NCBI RefSeq assembly: GCF_003669015.1
Contig: NZ_CP033069.1
Coordinates: forward strand, 2,552,501 to 2,616,500
Reading direction: 5' to 3'
DNA: 64,000 nucleotides
Origin: Acidovorax sp. 1608163
Lineage (GTDB): Bacteria > Pseudomonadota > Gammaproteobacteria > Burkholderiales > Burkholderiaceae_C
Positions 1 to 8,452 of this stretch are shown here, in pieces. Both the position numbers and the translations under genes were made by a program. The stretch's first letter is position 1. Each line of letters begins with the position of its first letter. A model generated the notes under the pieces. That model had not been told where the DNA came from and searched no databases. It saw nothing but the letters and a program-made list of their open reading frames with translations.

Positions 1-643
1 GGCCTTGTTCGGTCTGCCAGTGGTGGTGGTTGATTTCGGTGTCGATGTAGCCAGGGCAGATGGCGTTGGTGTTGATGCCAAACTTGCCCCACTCCAGCGC
101 CATGGCGCGCGTCATCTGCACCACGGCGGCCTTGCTCATGCAATACGCGCCAATTTGCGGCAGCACCTTCAGGCCCGCCATGGACGCAATGTTGATGATG
201 CGCCCCCCCGTGAAGCTGCCGGGCGCCGCGCCGCGCGAGCGGGCCAGCATGCGCTTGCCCACCTCTTGCGCCACAAAGAAGGCGCCCTTCACATTGGTGT
301 CGAAGATGAAGTCGTAGTCCTCGGGCGTCACATCCTGGATGCGCTGGGTGGTGCTCACGCCCGAGTTGTTGACCAGGATGTCGATGGAGCCCATCTCCGT
401 CTCGGCGTGCGCCACGGCAGACTTGATGGAGTCGTGGTCCGTCACGTCCAGCTCCACCACATGGGCGTCGCCGCCCTCGCCTTCGATGCGGGCACGCAAC
501 TCCTTGAGCTTTTCGATGCGGCGGCTGGCCAGCACCACGCCCGCGCCAGCACGCGCCAGGGTGCGGGCAAACTGTGCGCCCAGCCCGCTGGAAGCGCCGG
601 TCACAAAAGCCACGCGGCCGGACAAGTCGATGCTGTATGCCAT
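1..643 (-). CDS. SDR family NAD(P)-dependent oxidoreductase (3' end outside window)
   Basis: Classical short-chain dehydrogenase/reductase. The N-terminal dinucleotide-binding motif TGASSGLG sits at about residues 15-22, an NNSG strand motif follows mid-protein, and the catalytic YxxxK is Y167/K171 (YCMSK). The window cuts the gene after roughly 214 residues, so the last ~40 residues are missing. The ATG at 643 has a good ribosome binding site (GGAGG) about 7 bases upstream. It diverges from the ETF-QO gene, and the shared intergenic region contains two inverted repeats. The substrate cannot be read from sequence; the neighbouring ETF-QO makes acyl-CoA or 3-hydroxyacyl metabolism a guess only. 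Confidence 0.9.
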   Translation of the reverse strand, partial: MAYSIDLSGRVAFVTGASSGLGAQFARTLARAGAGVVLASRRIEKLKELRARIEGEGGDAHVVELDVTDHDSIKSAVAHAETEMGSIDILVNNSGVSTTQRIQDVTPEDYDFIFDTNVKGAFFVAQEVGKRMLARSRGAAPGSFTGGRIINIASMAGLKVLPQIGAYCMSKAAVVQMTRAMALEWGKFGINTNAICPGYIDTEINHHHWQTEQG

Positions 644-669
644 TGAAAGCCTCCAATTTCCACAAAAAA

Positions 670-681
670 GAACGGTCGTTC
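670..681. promoter_or_regulatory. TetR-type operator candidate
   Basis: Imperfect palindrome GAACGgtCGTTC with 5-bp arms, in the divergent region between the SDR and ETF-QO genes. ACCGnnCGGT/AACGnnCGTT dyads are common targets of TetR-family regulators of acyl-CoA metabolism. No regulator is encoded next to it in this window, so the assignment is inference. Confidence 0.35.
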
Positions 682-688
682 GATTGTC

Positions 689-705
689 TGTATTCCTTGA
701 ATACA
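689..705. promoter_or_regulatory. Perfect 7-bp inverted repeat, operator candidate
   Basis: TGTATTC-ctt-GAATACA, a perfect 7+3+7 inverted repeat 80 bases upstream of the ETF-QO start. It lies next to the other dyad at 670-681. It is AT-rich against a GC-rich background, as expected for a regulator site overlapping a promoter. The regulator is unknown. Confidence 0.35.
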
Positions 706-784
706 ATCAGTCGCCAGCCAGACAGTGGTTCACACTCCTGCCTGTACAAAATCAGACCATTATCAAACGCCCGACGAGACGCTC

Positions 785-2485
785 ATGACGAACGAAGAAA
801 TTTTGGCCCAGTACGGTCCCCGCGAATCCATGGAGTACGACGTGGTCGTTGTGGGCGGCGGCCCAGGCGGCCTGTCCACCGCCATCCGGCTCAAGCAACT
901 GGCCGCTGAAAAGGGCCAAGACGTCTCGGTGGTCGTGCTGGAAAAAGGCTCTGAGCCCGGCGCGCACATTCTCTCGGGCGCCATCATGGACCCCAAGGCC
1001 CTGACCGAGCTGATCCCCGACTGGAAGGCCAAGGGCGCACCACTGAACCAGCCCGTCACCGACGATGCCTACATCTTCCTGAGCCAGAAGTCGGGCTTTC
1101 GCGTGCCCAACCCGCTGCTGCCCCCCTTTGCGCACAACCACGGCAACTACATCGTGAGCCTGGGCGCCGTCACCAAGTGGCTGGCCGAGCAGGCCGAAGC
1201 CCTGGGCGTGGAAATTTTCCCCGGCTTCACCGCGGCAGAGGTGCTGTACAACGACGATGGCTCGGTGCGCGGCGTCGCCACGGGCAATCTGGGCATTGGC
1301 AAAGAAGGCGAGCCCACCGACAACTTCCAGCTGGGCATGGAGCTGCTGGGCAAGTACACCGTGTTTGCCGAAGGCGCACGCGGCCACCTGGGCAAGCAGT
1401 TGATTGCGCGCTTTCACCTCGACGAAGGCCGCGACCCGCAAAGCTTTGGCATCGGCATCAAGGAACTGTGGGAGATCGACCCCAAGCGCCACCAGCCCGG
1501 CTTTGTGATGCACACCGCCGGCTGGCCCATGGAGAACGACACCTACGGCGGCGCGTTCCTCTACCACCTCGAAGGCAACAAGGTCGCTGTCGGCTTTGTG
1601 ACGGGCCTGGGCTACACCAACCCCTACCTCAGCCCGTTTGAAGAATTCCAGCGCTGGAAGACGCACCCCAACGTCCGCTACTACTTCGAAAACGACAAGG
1701 GCGAAGTCACCGCCAAGCGCCTGTCGTATGGCGCGCGCGCCATCAACGCCAGCGGCATCAACGCGCTGCCCAAGACGGTGTTCCCTGGCGGCGCACTGGT
1801 AGGCTGCAACGCGGGCTACTTGAACGTGGGCCGCATCAAGGGCAGCCATGCCGCCATCAAGACAGGCATGCTGGCTGCAGAAGCGGCTTACGAGGCCATC
1901 GTGGCGGGCCGCCAGCACGACGAGCTGAGCGCCTACCCCAAGGCGTTTGAAGCCAGCTGGCTGCACACCGAGCTGAACAAGGACCGCAACTTCAAGAACT
2001 GGTTCAAGTACGGCCTGACCACCGCCACGCTGATGAACGGCTTTGAACAATTTGTGCTGCGCGGCCACATCCCCTGGACGCTGCACCGCGACAAGCCTGA
2101 CCATGCGTACCTGAAGCCCGCTGCTGAGTGCAAGCCCATCGACTATCCCAAGCCCGATGGCAAGCTCACCTTTGACCGCCTCTCCAGCGTGTTCATCAGC
2201 AACACCAACCACGAAGAGAACCAGCCCGCGCACCTGACGCTCAAAGACGCCAGCGTGCCCGTCAGCATCAACCTGGCGAAATACGCAGGCCCCGAGGCGC
2301 GCTACTGCCCCGCAGGCGTGTACGAATTTGTGCCCGATACCGCCAAGGGTGGCGATGCCCAGCGCCTGCAAATCAACGCGCAAAACTGCGTGCACTGCAA
2401 AACCTGCGACATCAAAGACCCGACGCAGAACATCGTCTGGGTCACCCCCGAGGGCGGTGGCGGCCCCAACTACGCGGGCATGTAA
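785..2485 (+). CDS. Electron transfer flavoprotein-ubiquinone oxidoreductase
   Basis: ETF-QO passes electrons from reduced electron-transfer flavoprotein to ubiquinone at the membrane, linking acyl-CoA dehydrogenases to respiration. The 566-residue protein has the FAD-binding GGGPGG motif at about residues 25-30. A C-terminal ferredoxin-like 4Fe-4S site has cysteines near 508, 535, 538 and 541 (CVHCKTCDIKDP), followed by the typical glycine-rich GGGGPNY tail. Length matches the family. I chose the ATG at 785 over in-frame GTG codons upstream because homologues begin a few residues before the YDVVVVGGGPGG strand. A hairpin terminator follows directly. Confidence 0.97.
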   Translation: MTNEEILAQYGPRESMEYDVVVVGGGPGGLSTAIRLKQLAAEKGQDVSVVVLEKGSEPGAHILSGAIMDPKALTELIPDWKAKGAPLNQPVTDDAYIFLSQKSGFRVPNPLLPPFAHNHGNYIVSLGAVTKWLAEQAEALGVEIFPGFTAAEVLYNDDGSVRGVATGNLGIGKEGEPTDNFQLGMELLGKYTVFAEGARGHLGKQLIARFHLDEGRDPQSFGIGIKELWEIDPKRHQPGFVMHTAGWPMENDTYGGAFLYHLEGNKVAVGFVTGLGYTNPYLSPFEEFQRWKTHPNVRYYFENDKGEVTAKRLSYGARAINASGINALPKTVFPGGALVGCNAGYLNVGRIKGSHAAIKTGMLAAEAAYEAIVAGRQHDELSAYPKAFEASWLHTELNKDRNFKNWFKYGLTTATLMNGFEQFVLRGHIPWTLHRDKPDHAYLKPAAECKPIDYPKPDGKLTFDRLSSVFISNTNHEENQPAHLTLKDASVPVSINLAKYAGPEARYCPAGVYEFVPDTAKGGDAQRLQINAQNCVHCKTCDIKDPTQNIVWVTPEGGGGPNYAGM

Positions 2486-2508
2486 GGCGCCTGCGCCCTG
2501 CACATTCA

Positions 2509-2530
2509 GGCTCCTTCGGGGGCTTTTTTT
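2509..2530 (+). terminator. Rho-independent terminator of the ETF-QO gene
   Basis: A short GC stem (GCTCC/GGGGC, loop TTCG) is followed by seven T residues, 24 bases after the stop codon. Confidence 0.85.
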
Positions 2531-2595
2531 ATGCCTCTCCACTGCCGACGCAGGGCACAGCGAATTGCAGGCGAGAGCAGCCATTGATCTCAAAT

Positions 2596-2636
2596 CAATA
2601 GCTACCAGCGCTTTATTGATAAGCGCTACAGCGGCA
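2596..2636. repeat. Dispersed palindromic repeat, family A
   Basis: One copy of an intergenic palindrome whose half-sites read about tagctnctagcgctt and aagcgctagcagcta. Here the arms are tagctaccagcgctt and aagcgctacagc. It overlaps the 3' end of the Lrp-family gene, so that gene's TAG stop falls inside the right arm. Other copies lie near 8453, 19793, 29163, 37594, 59943 and 63750. Confidence 0.8.
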
Positions 2637-3084
2637 AATCAGCCTTTTTCAGCGTGCGCAGCACAAAGCTCGAGCGGCTGTGGCGTATGCCTTTGATCTT
2701 GTAGAGCTTCTCGCGCAGCAGGCGCTCATAGTCCCGCGTGTCTTTGACCACCACGCGCAGCAGGTAGTCGTAGTCGCCCGACACCAAGTGCGCTTCGATC
2801 ACCTCAGGAATGCTGGCCAGCGTCTCGCCAAACTTCTCTAGCGTGTTGTCGGAATGGCTGTCGAGCGTGACCTGCACCAGCACCGTGTCGGCCAGGTCTA
2901 GCGCCTGCGGGTTGATGCGCACCGTGTAGCCCTGGATCACACCCGCCTCTTCCATCTTCTTGATGCGCCCCCAGCAGGGCGAAGGGCTCAGCCCCACGGC
3001 CTGCCCAATCTCTTGCAAGCTGGCGCGGGCATCGGCCTGCAGCACCGCGAGAATTTTCCGATCTATCTTGTCCATGCTGCACAT
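2626..3084 (-). CDS. Lrp/AsnC family transcriptional regulator
   Basis: A 152-residue leucine-responsive-type regulator. The N-terminal AsnC helix-turn-helix contains the DRKIL and LSPSPCWGRIKKMEE segments (about residues 7-50), and a C-terminal RAM/ligand-binding domain follows (HLVSGDYDYLLRVVV). Such proteins bind amino acids and often control the divergent gene, which here is a TRAP-type binding protein. The start at 3084 has a weak GCGGAA site. An internal ATG at 3075 (MDKIDRK) is an equally good start by family comparison. The last codons fall inside a family A repeat. Confidence 0.92.
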   Translation of the reverse strand: MCSMDKIDRKILAVLQADARASLQEIGQAVGLSPSPCWGRIKKMEEAGVIQGYTVRINPQALDLADTVLVQVTLDSHSDNTLEKFGETLASIPEVIEAHLVSGDYDYLLRVVVKDTRDYERLLREKLYKIKGIRHSRSSFVLRTLKKADLPL

Positions 3085-3424
3085 TATTCCGCCAAAGACG
3101 ACTATTCAGAAGATTTTTCTGAATTTCTCAAAAATCGAAGACAAAACAGAAAACAAAACCAGGAAGCAATCCGCATACTTGCTCCATCAAGGCGCTCTTA
3201 CCGGAGCCGCACAAAATGCCAAGGCCCCGGCTGGTTACCGCCAGCACGGGGCGCTTGCCACGGTGGGTATCACCCTCACCACGCCAGCGCCAATGGCCTG
3301 TAGCCCATGTGACTTCATAAGCACACTTACCAGCACAAACCCCGATGCTCCGGCGCAAGGCGGGCCAACATAATGAACCTGACCCGGCGTGCCACCGTGG
3401 GCGCGCCGCACAACAGGAGACACC
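3085..3424. other. 340-bp divergent intergenic region (lrp / dctP)
   Basis: No gene is supported. The lrp-proximal part (3095-3170) is unusually A-rich, with stretches such as gaaaacaaaacc, and probably holds the promoters and Lrp sites. In the minus strand around 3185-3240 a short reading frame contains CGSGKSALMEQ, which resembles a P-loop but has no gene around it. The final 20 bases carry the AGGAG ribosome binding site of dctP. Confidence 0.6.
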
Positions 3425-4396
3425 ATGCAATTGACCAAACTCGTCGTTGGCCTGAGCCTTGCGCTCGGCTTTGTGGCCACTGCGGCAGCGCAGACCACCA
3501 TGCGCATCAGCATCTCTACGGCCCAGAACTCGCACCAAGGCGTAGCCATCGACACGTTTGCCAAAGAAGTGGAAAAGCGCACAGCCGGCCGCTACAAGGT
3601 GCAGACCTTCTACAACGGCGCCTTGGGCGGCGAGCGCGAATCCATTGAAGCCGTGCAGCTGGGCACGCAAGAGCTGGCCTTCAGCTCCAGCGGCCCCGTG
3701 CCCAACTTTGTGCCAGAGACCAAGATCCTCGATGTGCCCTTCCTGTTCCGCGACAAGGCCCATGCCCGCGCGGTGCTCGATGGCCCCATCGGCCAAGACC
3801 TGCTGGCCAAGTTCGACGCCAAGGGGTTCAAGGCATTGGCCTGGGCCGAAAACGGCTTTCGCCACATGACCAACAGCAAGCGTGATGTGAAAGAGCCCGG
3901 CGACCTCAAGGGCCTGAAGATGCGCACGATGGAAAACCCAGTGCACATTGCCGCGTACAAGGGCTTTGGCATCATCACCACGCCCATGGCCTTCCCTGAA
4001 GTGTTTACGGCACTGCAGCAGGGCACGGTAGACGGCCAGGAAAACCCGCTGTCGGTCATCATCTCGGCCAAGTTCGACCAAGTGCAAAAGCACCTGTCCC
4101 TGACCGGCCACGTTTACTCGCCCGCCATCTTCGTGATGAACAAGGCGTCGTTCGACAAACTGTCGGCGGCTGACAAACAAGCCTTCCTTGACGCAGCCAA
4201 AGAAGGTGCCAAGGCCAACCGCGCCCGCGTGGATGAAGACGATGCCAAGGGCGTGGCCGACCTGCGCGCCAAGGGCATGACGGTGATCGACAGCGTTGAC
4301 AAAGCCAAGTTTGTCGCAGCCCTGGCACCAGTGAACGCCGAGTTTGAAAAGCAGTTTGGCAAAGCCGCGCTCGACAAGATTCGCGACGTCAAGTGA
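3425..4396 (+). CDS. dctP: TRAP transporter substrate-binding protein (DctP family)
   Basis: Periplasmic solute receptor of a tripartite ATP-independent transporter, delivering an organic acid to the DctQM permease. The 323-residue product has an N-terminal signal peptide (about 22 residues, ending VATAAAQ). The DctP fold follows with a conserved arginine region (KMRTMENPVHI) and the GTVDGQENP segment that lines the ligand site. The ATG at 3425 has AGGAG 5 bases upstream. It is separated from dctQ by a strong hairpin, consistent with higher expression of the receptor than the permease. The ligand cannot be assigned. Confidence 0.94.
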   Translation: MQLTKLVVGLSLALGFVATAAAQTTMRISISTAQNSHQGVAIDTFAKEVEKRTAGRYKVQTFYNGALGGERESIEAVQLGTQELAFSSSGPVPNFVPETKILDVPFLFRDKAHARAVLDGPIGQDLLAKFDAKGFKALAWAENGFRHMTNSKRDVKEPGDLKGLKMRTMENPVHIAAYKGFGIITTPMAFPEVFTALQQGTVDGQENPLSVIISAKFDQVQKHLSLTGHVYSPAIFVMNKASFDKLSAADKQAFLDAAKEGAKANRARVDEDDAKGVADLRAKGMTVIDSVDKAKFVAALAPVNAEFEKQFGKAALDKIRDVK

Positions 4397-4451
4397 CTCA
4401 ACTATTGATGCAACGCGCAAGCGCGAGGCAGACACGCCCTCGCTGACCCCG

Positions 4452-4486
4452 AACGCCCGTGGCGCCTGTGCCTACGGGCGTTTTGT
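4452..4486 (+). terminator. Hairpin between dctP and dctQ (attenuator)
   Basis: Nine-base stem AACGCCCGT/ACGGGCGTT with a 12-13-base loop, followed by TTTTGTCTT, in the 127-bp gap after dctP. Partial termination here would give excess binding protein over permease, a common arrangement in transporter operons. Confidence 0.7.
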
Positions 4487-4523
4487 CTTCTCATACTTTC
4501 TGTTCAGTGGCGGCCTGCACCCC

Positions 4524-5017
4524 ATGAAAAACGCTTTTTTAACCTTTGAACGGTGGACCACATCCACCGCCATGCTTGGGGCCTGCGCCATGCTGGCACT
4601 GGCCTCTGCCCTGGGCATGTTCCAGATCCTGATGCGCTTTGTGCTGGAGCAGCCCGCCGAGTGGACGGAGGTGCTCATCCGCTTCAGCCTGATCTGGATG
4701 GTTTTCCTCGCCATCCCGGCGGCCTTTCGCCAAGGCGCCATGGTCAGCGTGGACGTGCTCTACCGCTGGAGCCCCCGCGCATGAAGCGTGTGCTGGACTG
4801 GGTGGTGACGCTCGCAGCGCTGGCGCTCATCCTCATCATCGTGTGGTTTGGCTGGGACTACGCGCGCCGCGGCGGTGTGCAAAGCATGGCGGGGCTGGAG
4901 TCCGTGTCCATGTTCTGGGCCTACCTGGCCATGCCAGTCGGCGGCTTGTTTTGCATCGTCGGCATCATCGGTAATCTGATCGACCCACTGCGCATGGAAC
5001 TGGAGACGGCTCAATGA
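4524..5017 (+). pseudogene. dctQ: TRAP transporter small permease DctQ, frameshifted
   Basis: The four-helix small membrane subunit of the TRAP transporter is split over two frames. The 5' frame (4524-4784) encodes helices 1-2 and ends LYRWSPRA. The 3' frame resumes as RMKRVLDWVVTLAAL and runs through helices 3-4 to 5017. One extra C in the run at 4772-4776 would rejoin them as a normal ~165-residue DctQ. Either the gene is recently broken or, more likely, one base was lost in sequencing. Its neighbours dctP and dctM are intact. Confidence 0.88.
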
Positions 5018-5023
5018 ACGCCG

Positions 5024-5101
5024 CGCCGAGCCGCCTCAAGCAAGTGAACGGCCCCCTTGGGGGCAGCGAGGACATGCAATGCCGAGCGTGGGGGCCATGC
5101 T
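5024..5101 (+). repeat. Dispersed repeat, family C, between dctQ and dctM
   Basis: The sequence starts gccgcctcaagcaagtgaac, followed by a CCCCCTTGGGGG hairpin and a GCGTGGGGGCC tail. I recognise this layout as a common Comamonadaceae intergenic repeat. It lies immediately 3' of dctQ and pushes dctM 84 bases away, unusual inside a TRAP operon. Confidence 0.6.
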
Positions 5102-6379
5102 ATGAGTGTCGTAATGATCTGCACCATGGTGCTGTGCTTTGCACTCACCGTCTCCGTGGCCGTGTCCATCGGGCTTGCGTCCATTTTGGGCATCCAGGTG
5201 TCCAACGCCAACATGCTGATCTCGGTGAAGGAAATGTTCGCCTCGATCAACAAGTTTCCGCTGGCCGCCATTCCGTTCTTCATCCTGGCGGGCAACCTGA
5301 TGGAAACTGGCGGCATCTCCCGCCGTCTGGTCGAATTTGCCAAGAGCATCGTGGGCGGTGTGCAGGGTGGCCTGCCCATGACCTGCGTGCTCACCTGCAT
5401 GATTTTTGCCGCAGTGTCAGGCTCGTCCGTGGCCACCACGTTTGCGATCGGCGCCATCCTGATTCCGGCGCTCATCAAGCACGGCTACCCCACCAGCTAC
5501 GCAGCTGCCTTGCAGGCCACCAGTGCGGAATTGGGCGTCATCATCCCGCCCTCCATCCCCATGATCCTGTACGGTGTGAGCGCCGAGGTATCGATTGGCG
5601 AGCTGTTCATCGCGGGCTTTGGCCCCGGTTTGCTGATCAGCGGCGCCCTCATGCTTTTTGTCTGGGCCTACTGCAAATACAAGGGCTGGGGCAAGAACGA
5701 TGGCGATGGGCGCCTGCCTTTTGGCCGAGCCACGCTGCAGGCGGGCTGGGCACTGCTCATGCCGGTCATCATCCTGGGCGGCATCTACGGCGGCGTGTTC
5801 ACGCCCACCGAGGCATCGGCCGTGGCGGTGTTCTACGCACTGATCGTGGGCGTGGTGATCTACCGCGAGATCAAGATCAAAGACCTGTACGCCATCCTGC
5901 GCAAGTCGGCCATCTCGTCGGCAGTGATCATGTTCATCATCGCCAACGCCGGGCTGTTTGCATTCCTCATCACGCGCGCAGGCGTGCCCGATGCCATTGG
6001 CCGCTGGCTGGAATCGGTGCTGCAATCCCCCGCCATGTTCCTGCTGGGCGTGAATGCCGCACTGTTTGTCATCGGCATGTTCATCGAGACCAGCGCCGCC
6101 ATCATCGTGCTCGCGCCCATCCTGGCTCCTGTGGCCATGCACTTTGGCATCGACCCAGTGCACTTCGGCCTGATCATGGTGGTGAACCTGGCGCTGGGCA
6201 TGATCACGCCACCGTTTGGCGTGAACCTGTTTGCCGCCTGCACGGTGGCCAAGATCTCGCTGGACCGCATCGTGGGGCACTTGCTGCCGTTTGTAGGCGT
6301 GATCCTGGCATGCCTCATGGTCATTACCTACGTGCCGTCGATTTCGTTGGCACTGCGCGATCTGGTGTACGCAAAGTAG
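5102..6379 (+). CDS. dctM: TRAP transporter large permease (DctM family)
   Basis: The large membrane subunit forms the translocation channel of the TRAP transporter. The 425-residue, strongly hydrophobic protein carries family signatures, including the PLAAIPFFILAGNLMETGG segment near the N-terminus, SGSSVATTFAIG, IIPPSIPMILYGV and GMITPPFGVNLF. I start it at ATG 5102 (MSVVMICTMVLCFALTV) because further upstream the frame runs into the dispersed repeat. It is followed at once by the glycine riboswitch of the next operon. Confidence 0.94.
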   Translation: MSVVMICTMVLCFALTVSVAVSIGLASILGIQVSNANMLISVKEMFASINKFPLAAIPFFILAGNLMETGGISRRLVEFAKSIVGGVQGGLPMTCVLTCMIFAAVSGSSVATTFAIGAILIPALIKHGYPTSYAAALQATSAELGVIIPPSIPMILYGVSAEVSIGELFIAGFGPGLLISGALMLFVWAYCKYKGWGKNDGDGRLPFGRATLQAGWALLMPVIILGGIYGGVFTPTEASAVAVFYALIVGVVIYREIKIKDLYAILRKSAISSAVIMFIIANAGLFAFLITRAGVPDAIGRWLESVLQSPAMFLLGVNAALFVIGMFIETSAAIIVLAPILAPVAMHFGIDPVHFGLIMVVNLALGMITPPFGVNLFAACTVAKISLDRIVGHLLPFVGVILACLMVITYVPSISLALRDLVYAK

Positions 6380-6394
6380 GCTTACAATCCGCCC

Positions 6395-6630
6395 CGTCAG
6401 GAGAGAGTGCCCCACCTTGCAACCCAAGGCCGTGCGGCACCGCCGAAGGCGCAGGCAGCAGCCGAACGCTCAGGCAAAAGGACTGACAACCGCCCGCAGT
6501 GATGCGGGCGTTCCCTTGCTGGAGAGAGGTGGCCCCCACATGAAAACTGTGTGCGAGGCCATCCACCGAAGGAGCAAACCGCACGGCCAGCCAGGGCGCT
6601 GCGGTGAATCTCTCAGGTAAAGCGGACAGC
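6395..6630 (+). promoter_or_regulatory. Tandem glycine riboswitch (two gcvT aptamers)
   Basis: Both glycine aptamers are readable. Aptamer 1 (about 6395-6486) has CAGGAGAGAGTG, GCCGAAGGCGCAGGC and the ACGCTCAGGCAAAAGGACTGA end. Aptamer 2 (about 6516-6630) has TGGAGAGAGG, CACCGAAGGAGCAAACC and ATCTCTCAGGTAAAGCGGACAG. Binding of glycine to this RNA normally switches on the glycine-cleavage genes, and gcvT follows 63 bases later. Confidence 0.96.
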
Positions 6631-6692
6631 AGGGCAAATGTCGTAACCCCCCCGTGGGTTGCGTCCTCTATTTGCCCTGGAGTCACTGCCGC
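6631..6692 (+). promoter_or_regulatory. Expression platform of the glycine riboswitch
   Basis: A perfect 9-bp stem can form between AGGGCAAAT (6631-6639) and ATTTGCCCT (6670-6678), directly before the GGAG ribosome binding site at 6679-6682. A nested AACCC/GGGTT stem lies in the loop. The position suggests control of translation start rather than a classical terminator, since no T-run follows. Confidence 0.65.
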
Positions 6693-7850
6693 ATGTCCGC
6701 CCCTACCGCCACCCCAGCAGCCACTCTGCTGACCACGCCCCTGAACGCCCTGCACATTGAGTTGGGTGCCCGCATGGTGCCTTTTGCGGGTTACTCCATG
6801 CCGGTGCAATACCCGGCTGGTCTGATGGCCGAGCATGTGCACACCCGCACCGCCGCAGGCCTGTTTGACGTGTCCCACATGGGGCAGCTCAAGCTCATCG
6901 GTGCCGACGCCGCCGCCGCGTTCGAGACGCTGATGCCCGTGGACGTGATCGACCTGCCCGTGGGCAAGCAACGCTACGGCCTGTTGCTCACCGACGAGGG
7001 CACGGTCATCGACGATCTGATGTTCTTCAACCAAGGCACCGTGGATGGCGAACCCGCACTGTTTGTCATCGTCAACGGTGCTTGCAAAGTGGGTGACATC
7101 GCCCACATCCAGGCCCGCATCGGCCAGCGCTGCAAGGTGGTACCCATGCCCGACCACGCCTTGCTCGCACTGCAAGGTCCGCAAGCCGTCACCGCCCTCG
7201 CCCGTCTTGCGCCCGGCGTTGAAAAGCTGGTGTTCATGACCGGCGGCACATTCAGCATCGCAGGCTGCGACTGCTTTGTGACCCGCAGCGGCTACACCGG
7301 CGAAGACGGTTTTGAAATCTCGGTGCCCGCAGCGCAGGCAGACACCCTGGCCCGCGCCCTGCTGGCCCAGCCCGAGGTCAAACCCATCGGCCTGGGCGCG
7401 CGCAATTCGCTGCGGCTCGAAGCCGGTCTGTGCCTGTATGGCAACGACATCGACACCACCACCACACCACCCGAAGCCGCGCTGAACTGGGCCATCCAGA
7501 AAGTGCGCCGCACCGGTGGTGCACGCGCTGGTGGCTTCCCTGGCGCAGACAAGGTGCTGGCGCAGATCGACAACCCCGCCACCCTGCCCCGCAAACGGGT
7601 CGGCCTGGTCGCACTGGAGCGTGTGCCCGTGCGCGAGCACACCGAGCTGCAAAGCGAAGGCGGCCAGAAGATCGGCGAAGTCACCAGTGGCCTGCTGGGC
7701 CCCACGGTGAACGAACCCGTGGCCATGGGCTACGTGCTGCCTGCGTTTGCCGCCATCGGCACCCGTGTGAACGCCATCGTGCGTGGCAAGGCCGTGCCGA
7801 TGGAAGTGCGCGCCATGCCTTTCACGCCCGCCAACTATTTCCGCGGCTGA
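6693..7850 (+). CDS. gcvT: Glycine cleavage system aminomethyltransferase (T-protein)
   Basis: T-protein transfers the methylene group from the H-protein-bound intermediate to tetrahydrofolate, releasing ammonia. The 385-residue length is normal. Recognisable segments are the N-terminal PLNALHIELGARMVPFAGY, FDVSHMGQ, the folate-domain SGYTGEDGFEI, GLGARNSLRLEAGLCLYG and the C-terminal AMGYV region. I start at ATG 6693 because it follows GGAG at the end of the riboswitch platform; a GTG at 6654 would lie inside the leader structure. First gene of gcvT-gcvH-gcvP. Confidence 0.97.
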   Translation: MSAPTATPAATLLTTPLNALHIELGARMVPFAGYSMPVQYPAGLMAEHVHTRTAAGLFDVSHMGQLKLIGADAAAAFETLMPVDVIDLPVGKQRYGLLLTDEGTVIDDLMFFNQGTVDGEPALFVIVNGACKVGDIAHIQARIGQRCKVVPMPDHALLALQGPQAVTALARLAPGVEKLVFMTGGTFSIAGCDCFVTRSGYTGEDGFEISVPAAQADTLARALLAQPEVKPIGLGARNSLRLEAGLCLYGNDIDTTTTPPEAALNWAIQKVRRTGGARAGGFPGADKVLAQIDNPATLPRKRVGLVALERVPVREHTELQSEGGQKIGEVTSGLLGPTVNEPVAMGYVLPAFAAIGTRVNAIVRGKAVPMEVRAMPFTPANYFRG

Positions 7851-7857
7851 AATGGGC

Positions 7858-7985
7858 TACCCCCTGAGTCGCTGCGCGCCTTCCCCCTGGAAGGGGGACG
7901 CCCCCGGTGCTGCGGGGCGGCCCTTGCACGGGGGCCCTGGCCTGGGCCAGGCTGCCGCTACCTGCAGCGCACGGTAGCAGCCGCT
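7858..7985 (+). repeat. Dispersed repeat, family B, 3' of gcvT
   Basis: Begins CCCCCTGAGTCGCTGCGCGC, then a TTCCCCCTGGAAGGGGGACG hairpin, GGGGCGGCCCTTGCACGGGG and CCTGGCCTGGGCC. Related copies lie 3' of the Bug gene, potC, the GST gene and the MDR gene, each with the CCCCCTGAG end facing the upstream stop codon. Confidence 0.75.
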
Positions 7986-8049
7986 AAAGGGTGCATCCCG
8001 CTTACATTGCTAATTTCTTTACTTATCCGTTTGCTTGAGGAGTTTCCCT

Positions 8050-8424
8050 ATGACCGTCAAATTTTCCAAAGAACACGAGTGGATCAACACCGCCGACACC
8101 GCTGCCGCTGTGGTGGGCATCACCGTGCACGCGCAAGACGCGCTGGGCGATGTGGTGTTTGTGGACCTGCCCGAGGTGGGCGCAACGTTCAACCAAGGTG
8201 ACGTGGCAGGCGTGGTCGAATCAGTGAAGGCTGCTGCCGATGTGTACATGCCCGTCACCGGCGAGATCGTGGAAGTGAACGAAGCCCTGCGCGCCGACCC
8301 CGCCCTGGCCAACACCGACCCGCTGGGCGCTGGCTGGTTCTTCAAGGTCAAGCTGGCCGACGCAGGCCAGCTGGCCGAGCTGATGGACGAAACGGCCTAC
8401 ACCGCCTTCGCCGCCAACGCCTGA
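8050..8424 (+). CDS. gcvH: Glycine cleavage system H protein
   Basis: Small lipoyl-carrier protein that shuttles the aminomethyl group between P-, T- and L-proteins. The 124-residue sequence keeps the lipoylation site ESVKAA with Lys60 and the HEW N-terminal motif typical of the family. ATG 8050 has GAGGAG nine bases upstream. It is separated from gcvT by a family B repeat and from gcvP by a family A repeat, so the three genes may not form one strictly uniform transcript. Confidence 0.97.
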   Translation: MTVKFSKEHEWINTADTAAAVVGITVHAQDALGDVVFVDLPEVGATFNQGDVAGVVESVKAAADVYMPVTGEIVEVNEALRADPALANTDPLGAGWFFKVKLADAGQLAELMDETAYTAFAANA

Positions 8425-8452
8425 TTGGCACTTGGCCACTCTCCGGTTTCAA

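Noticed and set aside
752..2593. A 613-codon open frame antisense to the ETF-QO gene
   Set aside because: Its protein is low-complexity and has no family resemblance; it mirrors the GC-rich codon pattern of the real gene on the other strand.
3128..3260. A minus-strand frame with CGSGKSALMEQVCGLLPG resembling a P-loop
   Set aside because: Only about 20 residues resemble a nucleotide-binding loop and the rest of the frame is antisense to dctP; not enough to call a gene or a named pseudogene.
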